Part shown: positions 33,067 through 44,100 of the stretch, one piece after another | Position numbering within the stretch: position 1 is the first letter of the stretch | Layout: the number at the start of each line of letters is the position of its first letter | Source: Buxus sempervirens | Taxonomy: Eukaryota > Streptophyta > Magnoliopsida > Buxales > Buxaceae | Reading direction: 5' to 3' | Length of the DNA: 64,000 bases | NCBI GenBank assembly: GCA_947561395.2 | Contig: OX387183.1 | Span: forward strand, 5,079,883 to 5,143,882 | The notes under the pieces: model-generated | Told to the model about the DNA's origin: nothing | The model's input: the letters and a program-made list of their open reading frames with translations, nothing else | The model's database searches: none | Program-made: the position numbers and the translations under genes

Positions 33067-33735
33067 ATGGAAGTTATGCCGAAGGCCACTGATACCAGTG
33101 ATGCGGTCCCATGTCCATGTGGGAAAGGGATGCTAAAAGGAAAACTTTCGCAAACCTCGCGGAATCCAGGGCGTTATTTTTTCACATGTCCATCTTCCGT
33201 AAGTATACAATTTTATGGATTAGGCCATTCAACAATTAACTTTCGTCTAATGTGTCTTCTTTCTTACAGGAAATGGTGGAAATGGATGTGGGTATTTTGT
33301 TTGGTGTGATGAGTTCATTCTTTGCTAATGTAGGAGGGGACCATGCTGTGTGTTGATCACAAAAACTCCAACCAAAAAAGGGAGAAGATTTTACCGATGT
33401 CTTTTTGAATTATGTGTGGAGTTAGAGAATAGTCGAATACGTTCCTTCCACATGACCTCATCTTTAGGAAAATATCTATTTCCTAATTGAGTTTCATGGC
33501 ATTTTACTTCCAGGGCGAACAAAGCTACCATTTCTTTTCTTGGTCGAATGAAGGTGGAGTAGAAAAGGGTGGACGGACGGATTCATGCGATGCAGAAAAC
33601 ACTGAACAAAGGCAGGCGAAATCATGGAAACTGGAATGAAGACTGTTGCAAGAAGAGTGTGACCATGCAAGAAAAATGTCTGACATATACCGTGAATTGC
33701 TTCACGACATTGACAAAGTTAAGCTGGAGGAATGA
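33067..33735 (+). pseudogene. GRF zinc-finger protein gene, decayed (three exons)
   Basis: Exon 1 (ATG 33,067 to 33,198) encodes PCPCGKGMLK... then NPGRYFFTCP, the first half of a GRF zinc finger. A GTAAGT donor at 33,199 and TTCTTACAG acceptor at 33,269 bound an intron. Exon 2 then reads GCGYFVWCDEF, the second half, but one base out of frame with exon 1 if these sites are used. After a TAA the same frame gives TPTKKGRRFYRC, the start of a second GRF motif. An exon from 33,514 gives YHFFSW (its end) and, after an in-frame TGA, a charged coiled-coil-like tail (LLQEECDHARKMSD...) to a stop at 33,735. GRF fingers are nucleic-acid-binding modules. The one-base offset and two stops point to a pseudogene. 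Confidence 0.75.
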
Positions 33736-33918
33736 ATTGATTTGTCGGTGATTGAGATGCATGTTTGGTAGTATATCATTGTGTTTGGTTAAGAATTACT
33801 GATAAAAGTACACTTATGTCCTTTAATTTACCCCAATGTCTTACCCATCCCACTTAAATCTCGAAGCAAATTGGTCATCTTAACAAATAGCATGCTTGTA
33901 CTCCAAAGTACTTTTGCG

Positions 33919-33962
33919 ACTCATCCAACACGACTAGACGTGTTGAGTCGTGTTGGATGAGT
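33919..33962. repeat. Perfect 17-bp inverted repeat (hairpin)
   Basis: ACTCATCCAACACGACT at 33,919-33,935 pairs perfectly with AGTCGTGTTGGATGAGT at 33,946-33,962 around a 10-nt loop. Confidence 0.85.
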
Positions 33963-35728
33963 TGAACCTGGGAAAAGATCATCATTTTGTAGACGTTAGA
34001 AATAAAACGCCTGCAAGAACCAAAGAAACCCTCTCCAATATTGTCCACACTGACTTAAAACACCTAAAATGTCCTTACATAAAACAAGTAAAAAGGGGTT
34101 AAAATTGTATATGTCTGTATATACATCCAGTACAAAACACCAAAGAGAAAAATAATTACAAAAAGGAATATGCCAATAATTGGCTGCAAAAATAAGAGAA
34201 AAAAATCCATTACACAACCAGAGGCATCATTCAAACCATTATGGACATCTCCCTTGATGTGCGGTTCAGACTTCTCCAAGAAGGATTTGAGGCTTCAAAT
34301 CCTTCATGAACAGATGAGATCCCAAGCTTCAATTCTTCATTTAAGATCCCAAGTTCAGATTAATTACAAAGACCTGACCCTCCACCAACAAAATCTTTGA
34401 AGTCAGATTGACAATGGCCTTCTCAATAAGTTTATTTTCCTGCATTCACAAATTTCACACCATTAAAAAAATAAAAAAATACATATTATATGTCAAAATG
34501 TATATGCGGAAAAGCACCAAAATTAAGTAGTATAAGCTCTATATAGATGAAATATGGGACCTCAAACATCATATTTCAGCTACTACAAAGAAGAAATCCT
34601 CATTGATGCAAAATTTAGTTGTGCCATGTGAGAAGGGAATGGCCAAATCACTCCTAACCATTTTTCTGAGACTTCTTATGGATTCAGCAATATGACAGAA
34701 GGCAAACCTTTCTTTTATTTTTGTGCAGTCTCCTCATTACAAATGATATTAAGCTAAAATAGCTCCAGATACCTGATAACTTACATGGGCACCAGCATTA
34801 TGGTTTCAAATTTTATTACTGGGATTTTTATGCAAATCGCCGCATCAATGGATGGTTAATCCATTGGATGTCCAGGCAGATAACAAGGAGTTTTTCATGT
34901 TACATAGTAAAGGTAGCACATGATGAATTATACATAAAATCAACATGAAGAGGAAACAGAGGAAAATTGGCTTCTTCTTGATCCACAAAATTATTCATTG
35001 GCAATATTACAACCTTGAACATTTTCCAAAAACAATCTTATATACTAGAAGTAAATGAATGTTTTGAACAAGGCATCTCTCAAATCACAATAACAGAATG
35101 TTATAGACCCAAAGAGAGCTGATATTTTGGTATCAGACAGTTGAGAGATGTTCATAGAAAATTCAAATATATCCCATCAGAAAGGTATGTACAATAACAG
35201 ACTCATTCCACGAGCACCGGACCACCTGCATTCATAGTCTTGACAAGAGTATATTATAACACTAGGAAGAATCTAAAATCCTCCCTATTTAGATTTAACC
35301 ATTAACTATATTGTAGAAGCTACTTTGTCAAAGGACATAACAGAAAGATTTATTTAGTAAGAGGCTAGATTTTTGGTATCAGAGCCTAGCTTGAGCTTGA
35401 TAATTACACCCATGAGCTGAAACCAGTTAAAAAGCTTAAAGCATATTTAGAATTCCATATTATTTTACTTTAGCAGGACCATAACCTAGTGTAGGTATTG
35501 AAGCAAGATGAGGCAAATATCAACAAACCTAAATTTTGGCATTTTATGCAAAGAGTCTATGCTGAGACTAGAAGGCTTCCCAGCATCAATGCAAGTCCTC
35601 TTTTCCAAAAACAGCCAAAGAGTCCTCTTTGCAAAGAGTCCTCTTTACAACTAGGAGTGATAATCAGAGAGTTGATCCATCAAGATTCAACTTGTGGAAG
35701 GATGAAGGAGCGTAGTTAATATTCTAAG
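33963..35728. other. Unassigned AT-rich region; possible copia primer site
   Basis: No gene recognised. TGGTATCAGAGC at 35,374-35,385 matches the initiator tRNA-Met primer site used by many copia elements, and copia gag debris lies downstream at 38,327. However, no convincing LTR end precedes it. Confidence 0.35.
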
Positions 35729-35733
35729 GAAAG
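35729..35733. repeat. Target site duplication GAAAG (left of LTR-G)
   Basis: GAAAG immediately before TGTAGACACC, repeated at 38,027-38,031 immediately after ...TCTCACA. Confidence 0.88.
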
Positions 35734-38026
35734 TGTAGACACCCCAAATTTCACAAATAATCATCAGAAATCATCATTTCCTTGAAAACCAGCACAAAAG
35801 TTGGAGAAAATGGTTTTTTACTTGTATCCGGCAACTCAGGCCGGATACAAGTAGTTGCCTTCGTATCCGGTCTCAGGTACCGGATACAAAGCAGTCTTAG
35901 TGTATCCGGTATTATATACCAGATACGTTAAAGTCTTAGTGTATCCGGCCTGAGTTGCCGGATACGTTAAGTTTGCTCAAATTTAGGGTTTTCCGAGAGA
36001 AATCACTTGTTACCATCATGTCCCTCATTAAATGAGGGGAAATCTCGGAAACAACCCTAGGGTTTAGGTTGGAGGGTGCTAGACATTAAGTTGTGTCTAC
36101 CAAAGACCTTAGCCCTTGCCTATAAATAGGAGGCTCTTCTTCAAGCAAAAGGCCAAGTTTTTGGAGATCAAGGAGCTCCGAGTGAAGAAGGGAACCGCTG
36201 CCGGATTGCTTTCAGAACCCCAGGTAAGCCTCAACCCTTCCTTTATTTTCTGTAGTTTATTTCTTAGATCTAGATCTCTTCTTCTACCTTTCTGTAGAAT
36301 AAAGCCTCTTTTTGAATGTGTGGAAATCCTTCCCCGGCTCAAAGTATCTCAAGACTCCCCTAGCCGTAAAACGTGAAGGCGGATCTAGGAGAAACGAGAC
36401 TGGGGATTGACCCTAGTGCTAGAACCCATGTAGAATAAGGCCTTGTGATTGATTGAAAACCATTCTATAATCAAAGTACCCTTGATTATCTTGAAGAACC
36501 GTGTTTAACGGGGAGAGAGAACAAAGGGAAACGATAATGGAATGGAACCCTAGGCTATGCTAGAACCTATTTTGTTGAATCTATATGCATGATATGTTGT
36601 TGTATTGATATTGTGTTGATTTTTCACTCTTGCACACATATTACACTATTTTTGCGGGATAGGCTCACATTTGGGGATTTATTGCTTTCATAGTGATAAA
36701 TCCCTAATAAATTGCCTCAATCAATTCTGGAATGTTTTCAAATGATTTCTAAAGGTTTTTGTTCATCTTGCACGAATCTCACACACTTTGTCAATTTTCG
36801 GATTTGGTTTTCTTCGGATTAGGGTTTACTTGACAGCAACTGTACCCTAACTTCGGACACTCATAACTTCATCATCCGGATGAATTTTGGAGTGATTCTA
36901 GAACCATGGGAAAGGTGAGGCTGTCTAGTTTATACCTACCAAAAATCATGAATTTATATCGAGCAGATTTTTGACACCTCTCTGTCGAAGTTGACTGGTC
37001 AGTTCAGGTTTAAATACAGAACTTGTCACTTCGACGGAGCGCCATGTGTTCGTTTTAAATCCGATTCAAGTGATTTTTGTTTCTGAGTACTCCTTTACAA
37101 GTCTATTTTCAAATCTAGTTGGTTTCATAATTTTTGAATTCCATTTGAATTATTGGTAGCCGATTTACTCAGAACTGTTCATTTGTACTTTTCTGGGTAA
37201 AACTGTGATCTTCGGGGCCTGTTCGGGAGACCACCCAAGGCACATCCGAAGGGATTTTTGTATGAGGCTAGTTTCTTTTGAAAGATGGCCCTACAGACTT
37301 CAATCACACCAAACTTCATGGATTTTCATGGAGTGGATTTTTCTGTGCAATTTCCCAAAGTTGCCCACTCATCACTTTTAAAAATCCCCAGCAGCAACCC
37401 TAAAAAGAGCATAACTCCTAAGTTTTTTATCGGAATGAAGTGAAATTTTGCATGAGACCCTTATTTACTATAATCTTTCAAATGGATTTGGTTTGATGTG
37501 ATTTAAAATTGTATTTGAATGATTTCAAGACAAATGGCATTACTTTCACCGAATTTTCCGGATTTGATTCAACTTGGTTTTTGAGTAACTTGTGCTTTGA
37601 TTTCCATCTTTTGAGAGATTCCAGAAATGATATTGACATAAGAGAGGATCTAGAATCCATCTAGATTTTCATGTGAAAATATTATACATTGTTCCTTTTT
37701 CAAGTCTTTTTCATGATTTTTAGCAAGCTTCTTATTTTCTTTTTAGCATGAATAAACCCTTGGCTATCACTTCGTGTGGATGAAAGGGGGTGCCTAACAC
37801 CTTCCCCCATTCATAATCTAATCCCCTTACCCATCTCTGGATTCGATTTTCAAGTAGGATTATTTTCATCCTAGAATGTTTATTTTCTCTTTTTTGCTTA
37901 TTTTTCAATCTTTTGGTGTCCATTCTCACCTCCAAATTATGAATGGTGGCGACTCCCACTCTTTTGCATCGAGCCCCGCGTGTTGACGGAGGGAGGTCAC
38001 TCCGGTGATTTTTCCCATGTCTCACA
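35734..38026 (+). repeat. LTR-G: solo LTR of a different gypsy-like family (2,293 bp)
   Basis: Starts TGTAGACACCCC and ends ATGTCTCACA, with perfect 5-bp duplications on both sides and no internal region, so it is a solo LTR. It has four ATCCGG palindromes at 35,823, 35,862, 35,901 and 35,940 (exactly 39 bp apart), a TATA box (CCTATAAATAGG, near 36,119) and an ACCCCAG|GTAAGC donor-like site (GT at 36,224). Outside these modules it does not resemble the A-F family. Insertion split older copia-like debris. Confidence 0.87.
35823..35966. repeat. Palindrome array in LTR-G
   Basis: Four inverted repeats with exact 39-bp spacing. Inner arms vary but stay mostly paired: GGTCTC/GGTACC, GGTAT/ATACC, GGCCTGAGTTGCC. 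Confidence 0.85.
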
Positions 38027-38031
38027 GAAAG
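38027..38031. repeat. Target site duplication GAAAG (right of LTR-G)
   Basis: Second copy of the 5-bp duplication flanking the solo LTR. Confidence 0.88.
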
Positions 38032-38326
38032 CAATCAAAAAAGTTGAGAGATGAAATAGGATATTTTCATGCATCGTCTCAAAAATATTTTCTGGTTCTG
38101 ATGTCCCTTTAACAATTAACAGTTAGAAGAACCTCTTTTTTTTTTCCTCTCTCTCTCTTACTTTTTCCATTATTTTTTTTATAAAAAAATAAACTTCTAT
38201 CAGGCAAAATGGACTCTATGCAAGGCCAAAAAAACTCAAGAGAGCCAAGAAACATAAAGGAGAAAGAAATTAAGACAAATACCCCAAAACTACCTGAATT
38301 TTTCCTTCCTAAGAATACCCAAGAAC

Positions 38327-38524
38327 ATGGAATCTCTTGCTATGCCACCTCAGGAAAGCTTATCAAGTAAAACAAAAACCAAGAAAAGAAATCTACTTAA
38401 GACGGAACATAAAGCACCAATGAAGAAAGATGGTATCAAGAAGTGTTTTTTCTGCAAGAAAATGGGACACTCCAAAAACGATTGTTGCAAAGAGAAGGAC
38501 GGGCATATCAAAAGCATGGAATAA
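38327..38524 (+). pseudogene. Ty1/copia gag remnant with zinc knuckle
   Basis: A 65-residue frame ending in a Lys-rich stretch and CFFCKKMGHSKNDC, a canonical CX2CX4HX4C retrotransposon knuckle with Phe-Phe as usual in copia gag. No capsid or pol follows, so it is a fragment. A possible copia primer site lies upstream at 35,374, on the other side of LTR-G. Confidence 0.7.
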
Positions 38525-38639
38525 TAAATAAATAATGATAAAATAATACTATGCATATCAAAAGTACGGATTAACAAAATAAACATGTAATATGCATGAA
38601 ATAACGAACGCACGTCTAACCTAAAATATGAATGAAATT

Positions 38640-38998
38640 AAAACAAACCAACCTTCCAAATTAATTTGATCCAACAAAACTAAAATTAAAGTGCAAACAG
38701 ATAAGCTATGAAATAAGTGTGATATAAAGCATAAATAGAAGGAACACGATTTCTGGAATTGTTTCATGTTTTGAGCCTTCTCATGAGTTGATGACATTGG
38801 GGAATTTACCCTGCAAAATACCCTTAAGTTTGACCAGTACAAAATTTGATCGTTCGTACTCCCATTCGAGCTCAATCTTTTGCAGTGCATTCATCTTGGG
38901 GCACTTTATCACATGGGCCACGACTTGCAAGGAAGTTATGCTTCAAATGTGACCTCGATTTCAGTTCCAATCCAGGGTGCAAAATTTAGGTGCTTACA
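38640..38998 (-). repeat. Possible LTR fragment (H), minus strand
   Basis: Minus-strand start TGTAAGCACCTAAATTTTGC at 38,998, like the start of the A-F family but then diverging. The inner limit is approximate. Confidence 0.4.
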
Positions 38999-39656
38999 GT
39001 ACTATTGTTTTTTTTATTTATTTATTTTTGTTGATTTTGTCAAATGCAGATATATATTTGGAATTAATAGGCCTCATGAATAGTATATAATCACAATTTT
39101 ATATTTTGTTAGTAATTTTTTTGTTCGCCTCTTATTTAAACATTTTAAATTAATTGATTCCGACAAAATTATGAATCATTATATTATTGTTTTCATCTGG
39201 AAACAAACCATTCTTTGTTCTTTTGGAAGTAATGATTCATGGGTCTATTAGTATGTTGAAATGGATTTACTTTTTACTTTTGGTTCATGGCTTTTACATT
39301 GGGTTGAGTAGGATTGATCCATTCATGACCGATATTGGGTTGAAGTGCTCCGTTAGAAGTCTGCTACTCCAGAGAAGGGGACTTTGTGTTGGGTTCATGG
39401 CTTTCACATGAAGGTTCTGTGTTGTTAGAACTGCTGAAATTACTATGGCCACATGTTTCAAGATCCTCCCTGCTTGCATGACTTGGTGCCTAAGAACTCC
39501 TGCGATGAGATAACCTCAAACTCCCTGCTCTAGCATTTATGTTATTAGACCCAAATAGTACTGACCGGATTGCTTTTTCCACTCAGGTCATCACTTGATG
39601 GGCAATTACTGTAATATGGATATCTTTTTCCTTTATAAGATTGAGTCTATTGCATT
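38999..39656. other. Unassigned AT-rich region
   Basis: No gene or repeat recognised before the LINE insertion. Confidence 0.4.
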
Positions 39657-39674
39657 AGGATTAACCGCTAATGG
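39657..39674. repeat. LINE target site duplication (left)
   Basis: AGGATTAACCGCTAATGG, repeated without change at 40,423-40,440. Confidence 0.92.
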
Positions 39675-40422
39675 CCGCTTGGGCTAACCTCTGCTGGCTG
39701 ATCTGGTTATCAAGAAACAAGTGCATATTTGAAAATGAATACCCCTCTACTCATCTGATGTTATCTTCTTTTGCTGCTTTGCAGAGAGACTCGAAAATGC
39801 TCAACGATAAGAGAAGTGATGCAAACCCAGCAACAATAAAGGAGAAGTTGATACGATGGATCAGACCATGTCATGGATGGGTCAAAGTTAACATTGATGG
39901 TGTGGCAAGAGGCAGTCCTGGAGAAGCAGCTATTGGGGTAGTCATTCGTGATGAAGAGGGTAGGGTCATTGGTGCTTTGGTAGATAAGATTGGCCCCTCA
40001 AATGCAATCCTTGCTAAAGCCCACGCACTGCTTGAAGGACTAAAAATGGCTCTGGCGTTCAATTGTGGCAGAGCATCTGCTTAGAAAGTGACTCAAATAT
40101 CATAGTGGAGGTATTTTCAGGAAGGGCTAACTCTCCGTGGAGACTTGAACATCGAAGAAGCCCTCCACCTTCGAGGTCTATTTATGGCTATCCACATTGC
40201 TAAAATCTATAGGGAAGCCAACTTTGTTGCAGATGGATTGGCGAATTTTGCTCTTGATGAATACCCTTGCTTATGGAAGACTCGAGTCCCAGATCGCATC
40301 AGAAGGCTGGTTTCGGATGATGTCCTGGGTAGGACACATTCAAGATTTGTACAAGACAAATGTATTTCTCCTGCTCGTATTTATATTATTTCCTCTTTTC
40401 GCATAAAAAAAAAAAAAACCAA
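39675..40422 (+). mobile_element. 5'-truncated LINE (non-LTR retrotransposon)
   Basis: 748 bp with an A-rich 3' tail (14 A at 40,405-40,418) and an 18-bp perfect target duplication. It encodes the C-terminal RNase H domain (KVNIDGVARGSPGEAAIG...; later YREANFVADGLANFALDE) common in plant LINEs. The frame is shifted near 40,075 and shifted back near 40,150, so it is dead. Truncation from the 5' side is the normal outcome of target-primed reverse transcription. Confidence 0.92.
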
Positions 40423-40440
40423 AGGATTAACCGCTAATGG
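40423..40440. repeat. LINE target site duplication (right)
   Basis: Exact 18-bp copy of 39,657-39,674. Confidence 0.92.
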
Positions 40441-41032
40441 TACACATCCTGGGCCCAAATATGGGATCACCATAAATTGTTTTCACGTTATGCTTGTGTT
40501 CTCTGATACGGGCATTTCCATGTCATGGGAATTTTCACGTGCTCTCTATTACTTTGAAGAAAAAAAATGACAACATCCAACCAAACATGTTTCCAACAAA
40601 AAAAAAAAAAAAAAACCCAAACATGTGAACTGAAAGAAAGGGGCGAGGCAGGCGGGAAGAAATCGTCTCAGATGCGGTGGATACTGCTGCCGCCATGAGA
40701 TGGCTCCACGTGGAGTTTCTCATGGCTGTTGTTTTACACATTTCTCAATGTAAAAAGACATTTTCACATTACAAAAATAGGAATCGTAAGATGCGCCAAC
40801 GGAAAGCATCATGTAGCAGACTATTTCAACCCAAAGCAGAGAACCAACCAAGCATGTGAACCAGAAGGAAAATAAATTTTAATAAAGAAAACCACCGAGA
40901 ACGGATGGTTCTCCGCCGTTGATTTAGATTATTTTATAATGAACCCAGCAACAAACGGACAACATCCTTTATTTATTTAATATATCAGACACAGAAACAT
41001 CCAAAAGAAGACGAAATTTAGGGCAGGGACCA
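40441..41032. other. Intergenic sequence downstream of the lipoxygenase gene
   Basis: An A-run (40,598-40,616) and no recognisable gene. Confidence 0.4.
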
Positions 41033-41038
41033 TTTATT
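41033..41038 (-). terminator. Candidate polyadenylation signal of the lipoxygenase gene
   Basis: AATAAA on the minus strand about 107 bp after the stop codon. Confidence 0.5.
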
Positions 41039-41144
41039 TAGTTCCTCCTGCATCGTACATTTTACCTCTTAGTTAAAGCTACATACGAATTACGAACTGA
41101 GGTCTGAATGACTAAACCAGCGGAAGAACAGAATCCACCCCATA

Positions 41145-44100
41145 TCAGATGGAGATGCTGTTCGGAACTCCTCTCCCTGTCACCCCAGCTTCCGAAGATG
41201 GCTTCATCAGCTCATACGGAACAACCCCAGCTCCTGTTCTGTTCATTAGTTTCAAATTCTCGTTCTTTTTATCCACTATCTCTTCAAACTCCTTCAGTCT
41301 CCCCTTAAATTCCTCAAATGCCTTATTTATCACCGGATTCTCCTTCCATGACGGCTCCGGCTCAGCACCCAGATACTCCTCGTCCGGCGAGTGGTTGGAC
41401 AAAACGTCCAGCACCACCATCACCTTTGTTGCCTGCATCCGCGAAGGCAGGCACTCCAACAGCGAAAGCTCGGGCTTCCTCAAGAAGCGCTTGAACTCCA
41501 AGTCGGACGGGTCCTCGATCGGGAGCTTGTTTCGAATTATGCTTGGCCGGCTCGGGAAGTAGCCCGCGAAGTGATACTGGCCAAAGTTGACGGCTGCATG
41601 GTGACCGGAGCCAATCCAGATGATGGTCGTCACCACCTGTATCAGATCCACCTGTGTGTTGAGAACAGGCCACCACGATTCGTCCTTCTTGTCTGCATGG
41701 CCTTTTTCCCTAACCTCTTTCCACCATTCTTGGAGCTCCTTATCAGATTGGATGAGCCCAGGTGTTGGATAGTAGTGATTTACATAGTCACTAACCCATT
41801 GCTTAATGGCATCCCAGAGCGTTAGACCATCGTTAGCATATGGGTAGTCCTCGATCGTCAGCTTTAGGCCATGCTCAGCATTTGGATCCTCAACCGCCAT
41901 GCCCCTGAAATTAATTATTTGGTTAAGTTGAGCTCATCATGATCCCGAAATTTGACTAGTTACTATTTACCTTCTAATGAGATCTTCAGGAAGGGCCTCC
42001 ATGTCGAAACGCCAATTCTTGTCATAGGCAACTGAGCTGAACTCCATGCAATATTTGCTCGGTGAGAAAGTGCTCTCAATGATCCCATCTGCATTGATGA
42101 GGCTCAGTCGAGCAAGAGCGTTTATCTCCATTGTGTATCGGAAGTGGGGTTTCAGCAATCTGTAGATGGGGTGCATCGAACTTAATTGCCTGTTTGCCGC
42201 TATGATGAAGGGCTCCATGCAACAGTGAGTCCTTAGCCTACATAAATGAACTGGAAGTTCACACCAAATCTGAAGACGTCCAATCAAATCGACTGAGTCC
42301 CAAATTGACATAGGTTTTGTCTTACCAGTGACTAACAAGCTGGTGATAGCCAGTGTCATGAGAACAAACGTGGGCTTTAGCTAGTCTCCACAGCCAGCAA
42401 CCAGTGGAGTCCCATGTGGGCGTAAACACTTGGTTCCACTTGGGCTGGTGGTGTGTAAGTGGCCGAGTGAGCTCGATGGCTACCGGCTGCAAGGTCCCCT
42501 CATTGGTGAGAAAGAATACAGCGCGCGACCCGTACAGTGTTGTCCCTGGGAGATCTCTTACTTTGTTCACGTAAGGTAAGAGCAGATCATGGTAATCTAA
42601 GATGAAAAGCCTCTTTCGTTCTATAGCCTGCAACAACCATTGATGATGAATCCCAAAATTAAGAATTTTTTTAACTAATCAGCATTCAATATATAATTTG
42701 ACCTTTAATTTCCAAGTGATGATTTACCTCCTCAACAGTCATGACATCTTTAATCTCTCGCTCGATGATTTCCTTTGTGATTGCAGAGTCGGGTGAACCG
42801 TAGATATTAGGATCAAGCTTACTCTTTATTGGCCATTCCTGCTCAATTAATCAGTGTTATGTACGGAACAATCAACTCTGTTTTGCAATAACTGCGTTTC
42901 AACAAGGTAACTCGGCCAAGTTTATTGGAGGAATGCTCTTATTTGAAATGGAGAATTATATATCGTTATACAAAAATTGGATGAACCTACTGGGAGTAGC
43001 CCATCTATCTGGGGTGTTGGAGAGTACTAACAACTCTATGTTAAGTGAAAAAATAAAGGACTACCGTTTACAGGGGTTCCGTTGAAATTGTTTAAACGGG
43101 TTCCATTAAAATTGTGTAGGATACCTTGAGCAGCTCTATACAACAAGGGTTGACCCCAGCAAGAGTCTGACGAGAGAATTCCTCATCTTTGAACCAAGCG
43201 AACAGATCTCCTGCAAACAGATGAGAGAAATATAAGAGAGAAAAAAAAGATTAAAAAGCAAGAAAAAGAAGAAGAGGAATAAGAATGAAAACGACTCACT
43301 GTCGATCAATTCGGGGGGCTTAAAGAGCAGAACATCATCCCCTGTTTCTGCGACGGTCGTCACTAACCCCCCGAGGAGATCCAAGAACCCTTTTTTTTCA
43401 GACTTTGGTAGCTTGAGTCCATCTTGGAAAAGAGCGGTTATAGCAGGAAAGTGATCGAAATTTTTATCTACAATGTTGGACTCTACAAATGGAATCAATC
43501 CGTGAAGAGCTGATTGCAAACCCTTAAAACCGAACGACGCTTTCTTTATTTCTGCGAAAGCTTCATCCCTCGGCAAGTACACGTTGATGCTCCTTGATTC
43601 CGACGAACGGTCTGCACCAACATGAACACAAGCACATTTATAAATCCTGGAGGATATGGTTATATACTCCTCTAAATTAATTCATGGCCATCTACACCTT
43701 TTTCTACTTCTTCTTCCATACCTTTAGTGCTCGGCTTGCGTCCAGTTCTGCAGCGCCTAGGATAAGGATGCTCCTTCCCACCGAGGGCAGGCCTCTTCTT
43801 GTCATCGCTGGCGTCTGGATCCCCAAGGTCGTTGTAGGTATCGTAATCGTAGATTCTTTCAAAACTCTTACGTTCTCCTTCTCCGTTTCCTCGAGTGAGT
43901 TGGAGATCTTTCTCCCTCAGCTTCCTCAACCCAGTCGGTGTCTGTGATGGAAGATAGGACTGCCCCACGTACAAACGACCAACGCTTAGATTTTCGTTGC
44001 CGAAAAAACAAAAAAGGGTAGGTGGACGCTTACCAATAAAAAAAAAATGGTAGGTGGACAGCGAGAAATAAATAAAAACTAATAGAAAAAAGGAAAAAAA

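Noticed and set aside
35374..35385. TGGTATCAGAGC as a firm copia primer binding site
   Set aside because: No CA-ending LTR lies directly before it and a similar phrase occurs at about 35,138, so it is kept only as a hint.
41149..41562. Plus-strand frame of 137 codons
   Set aside because: Antisense shadow of lipoxygenase exon 9.
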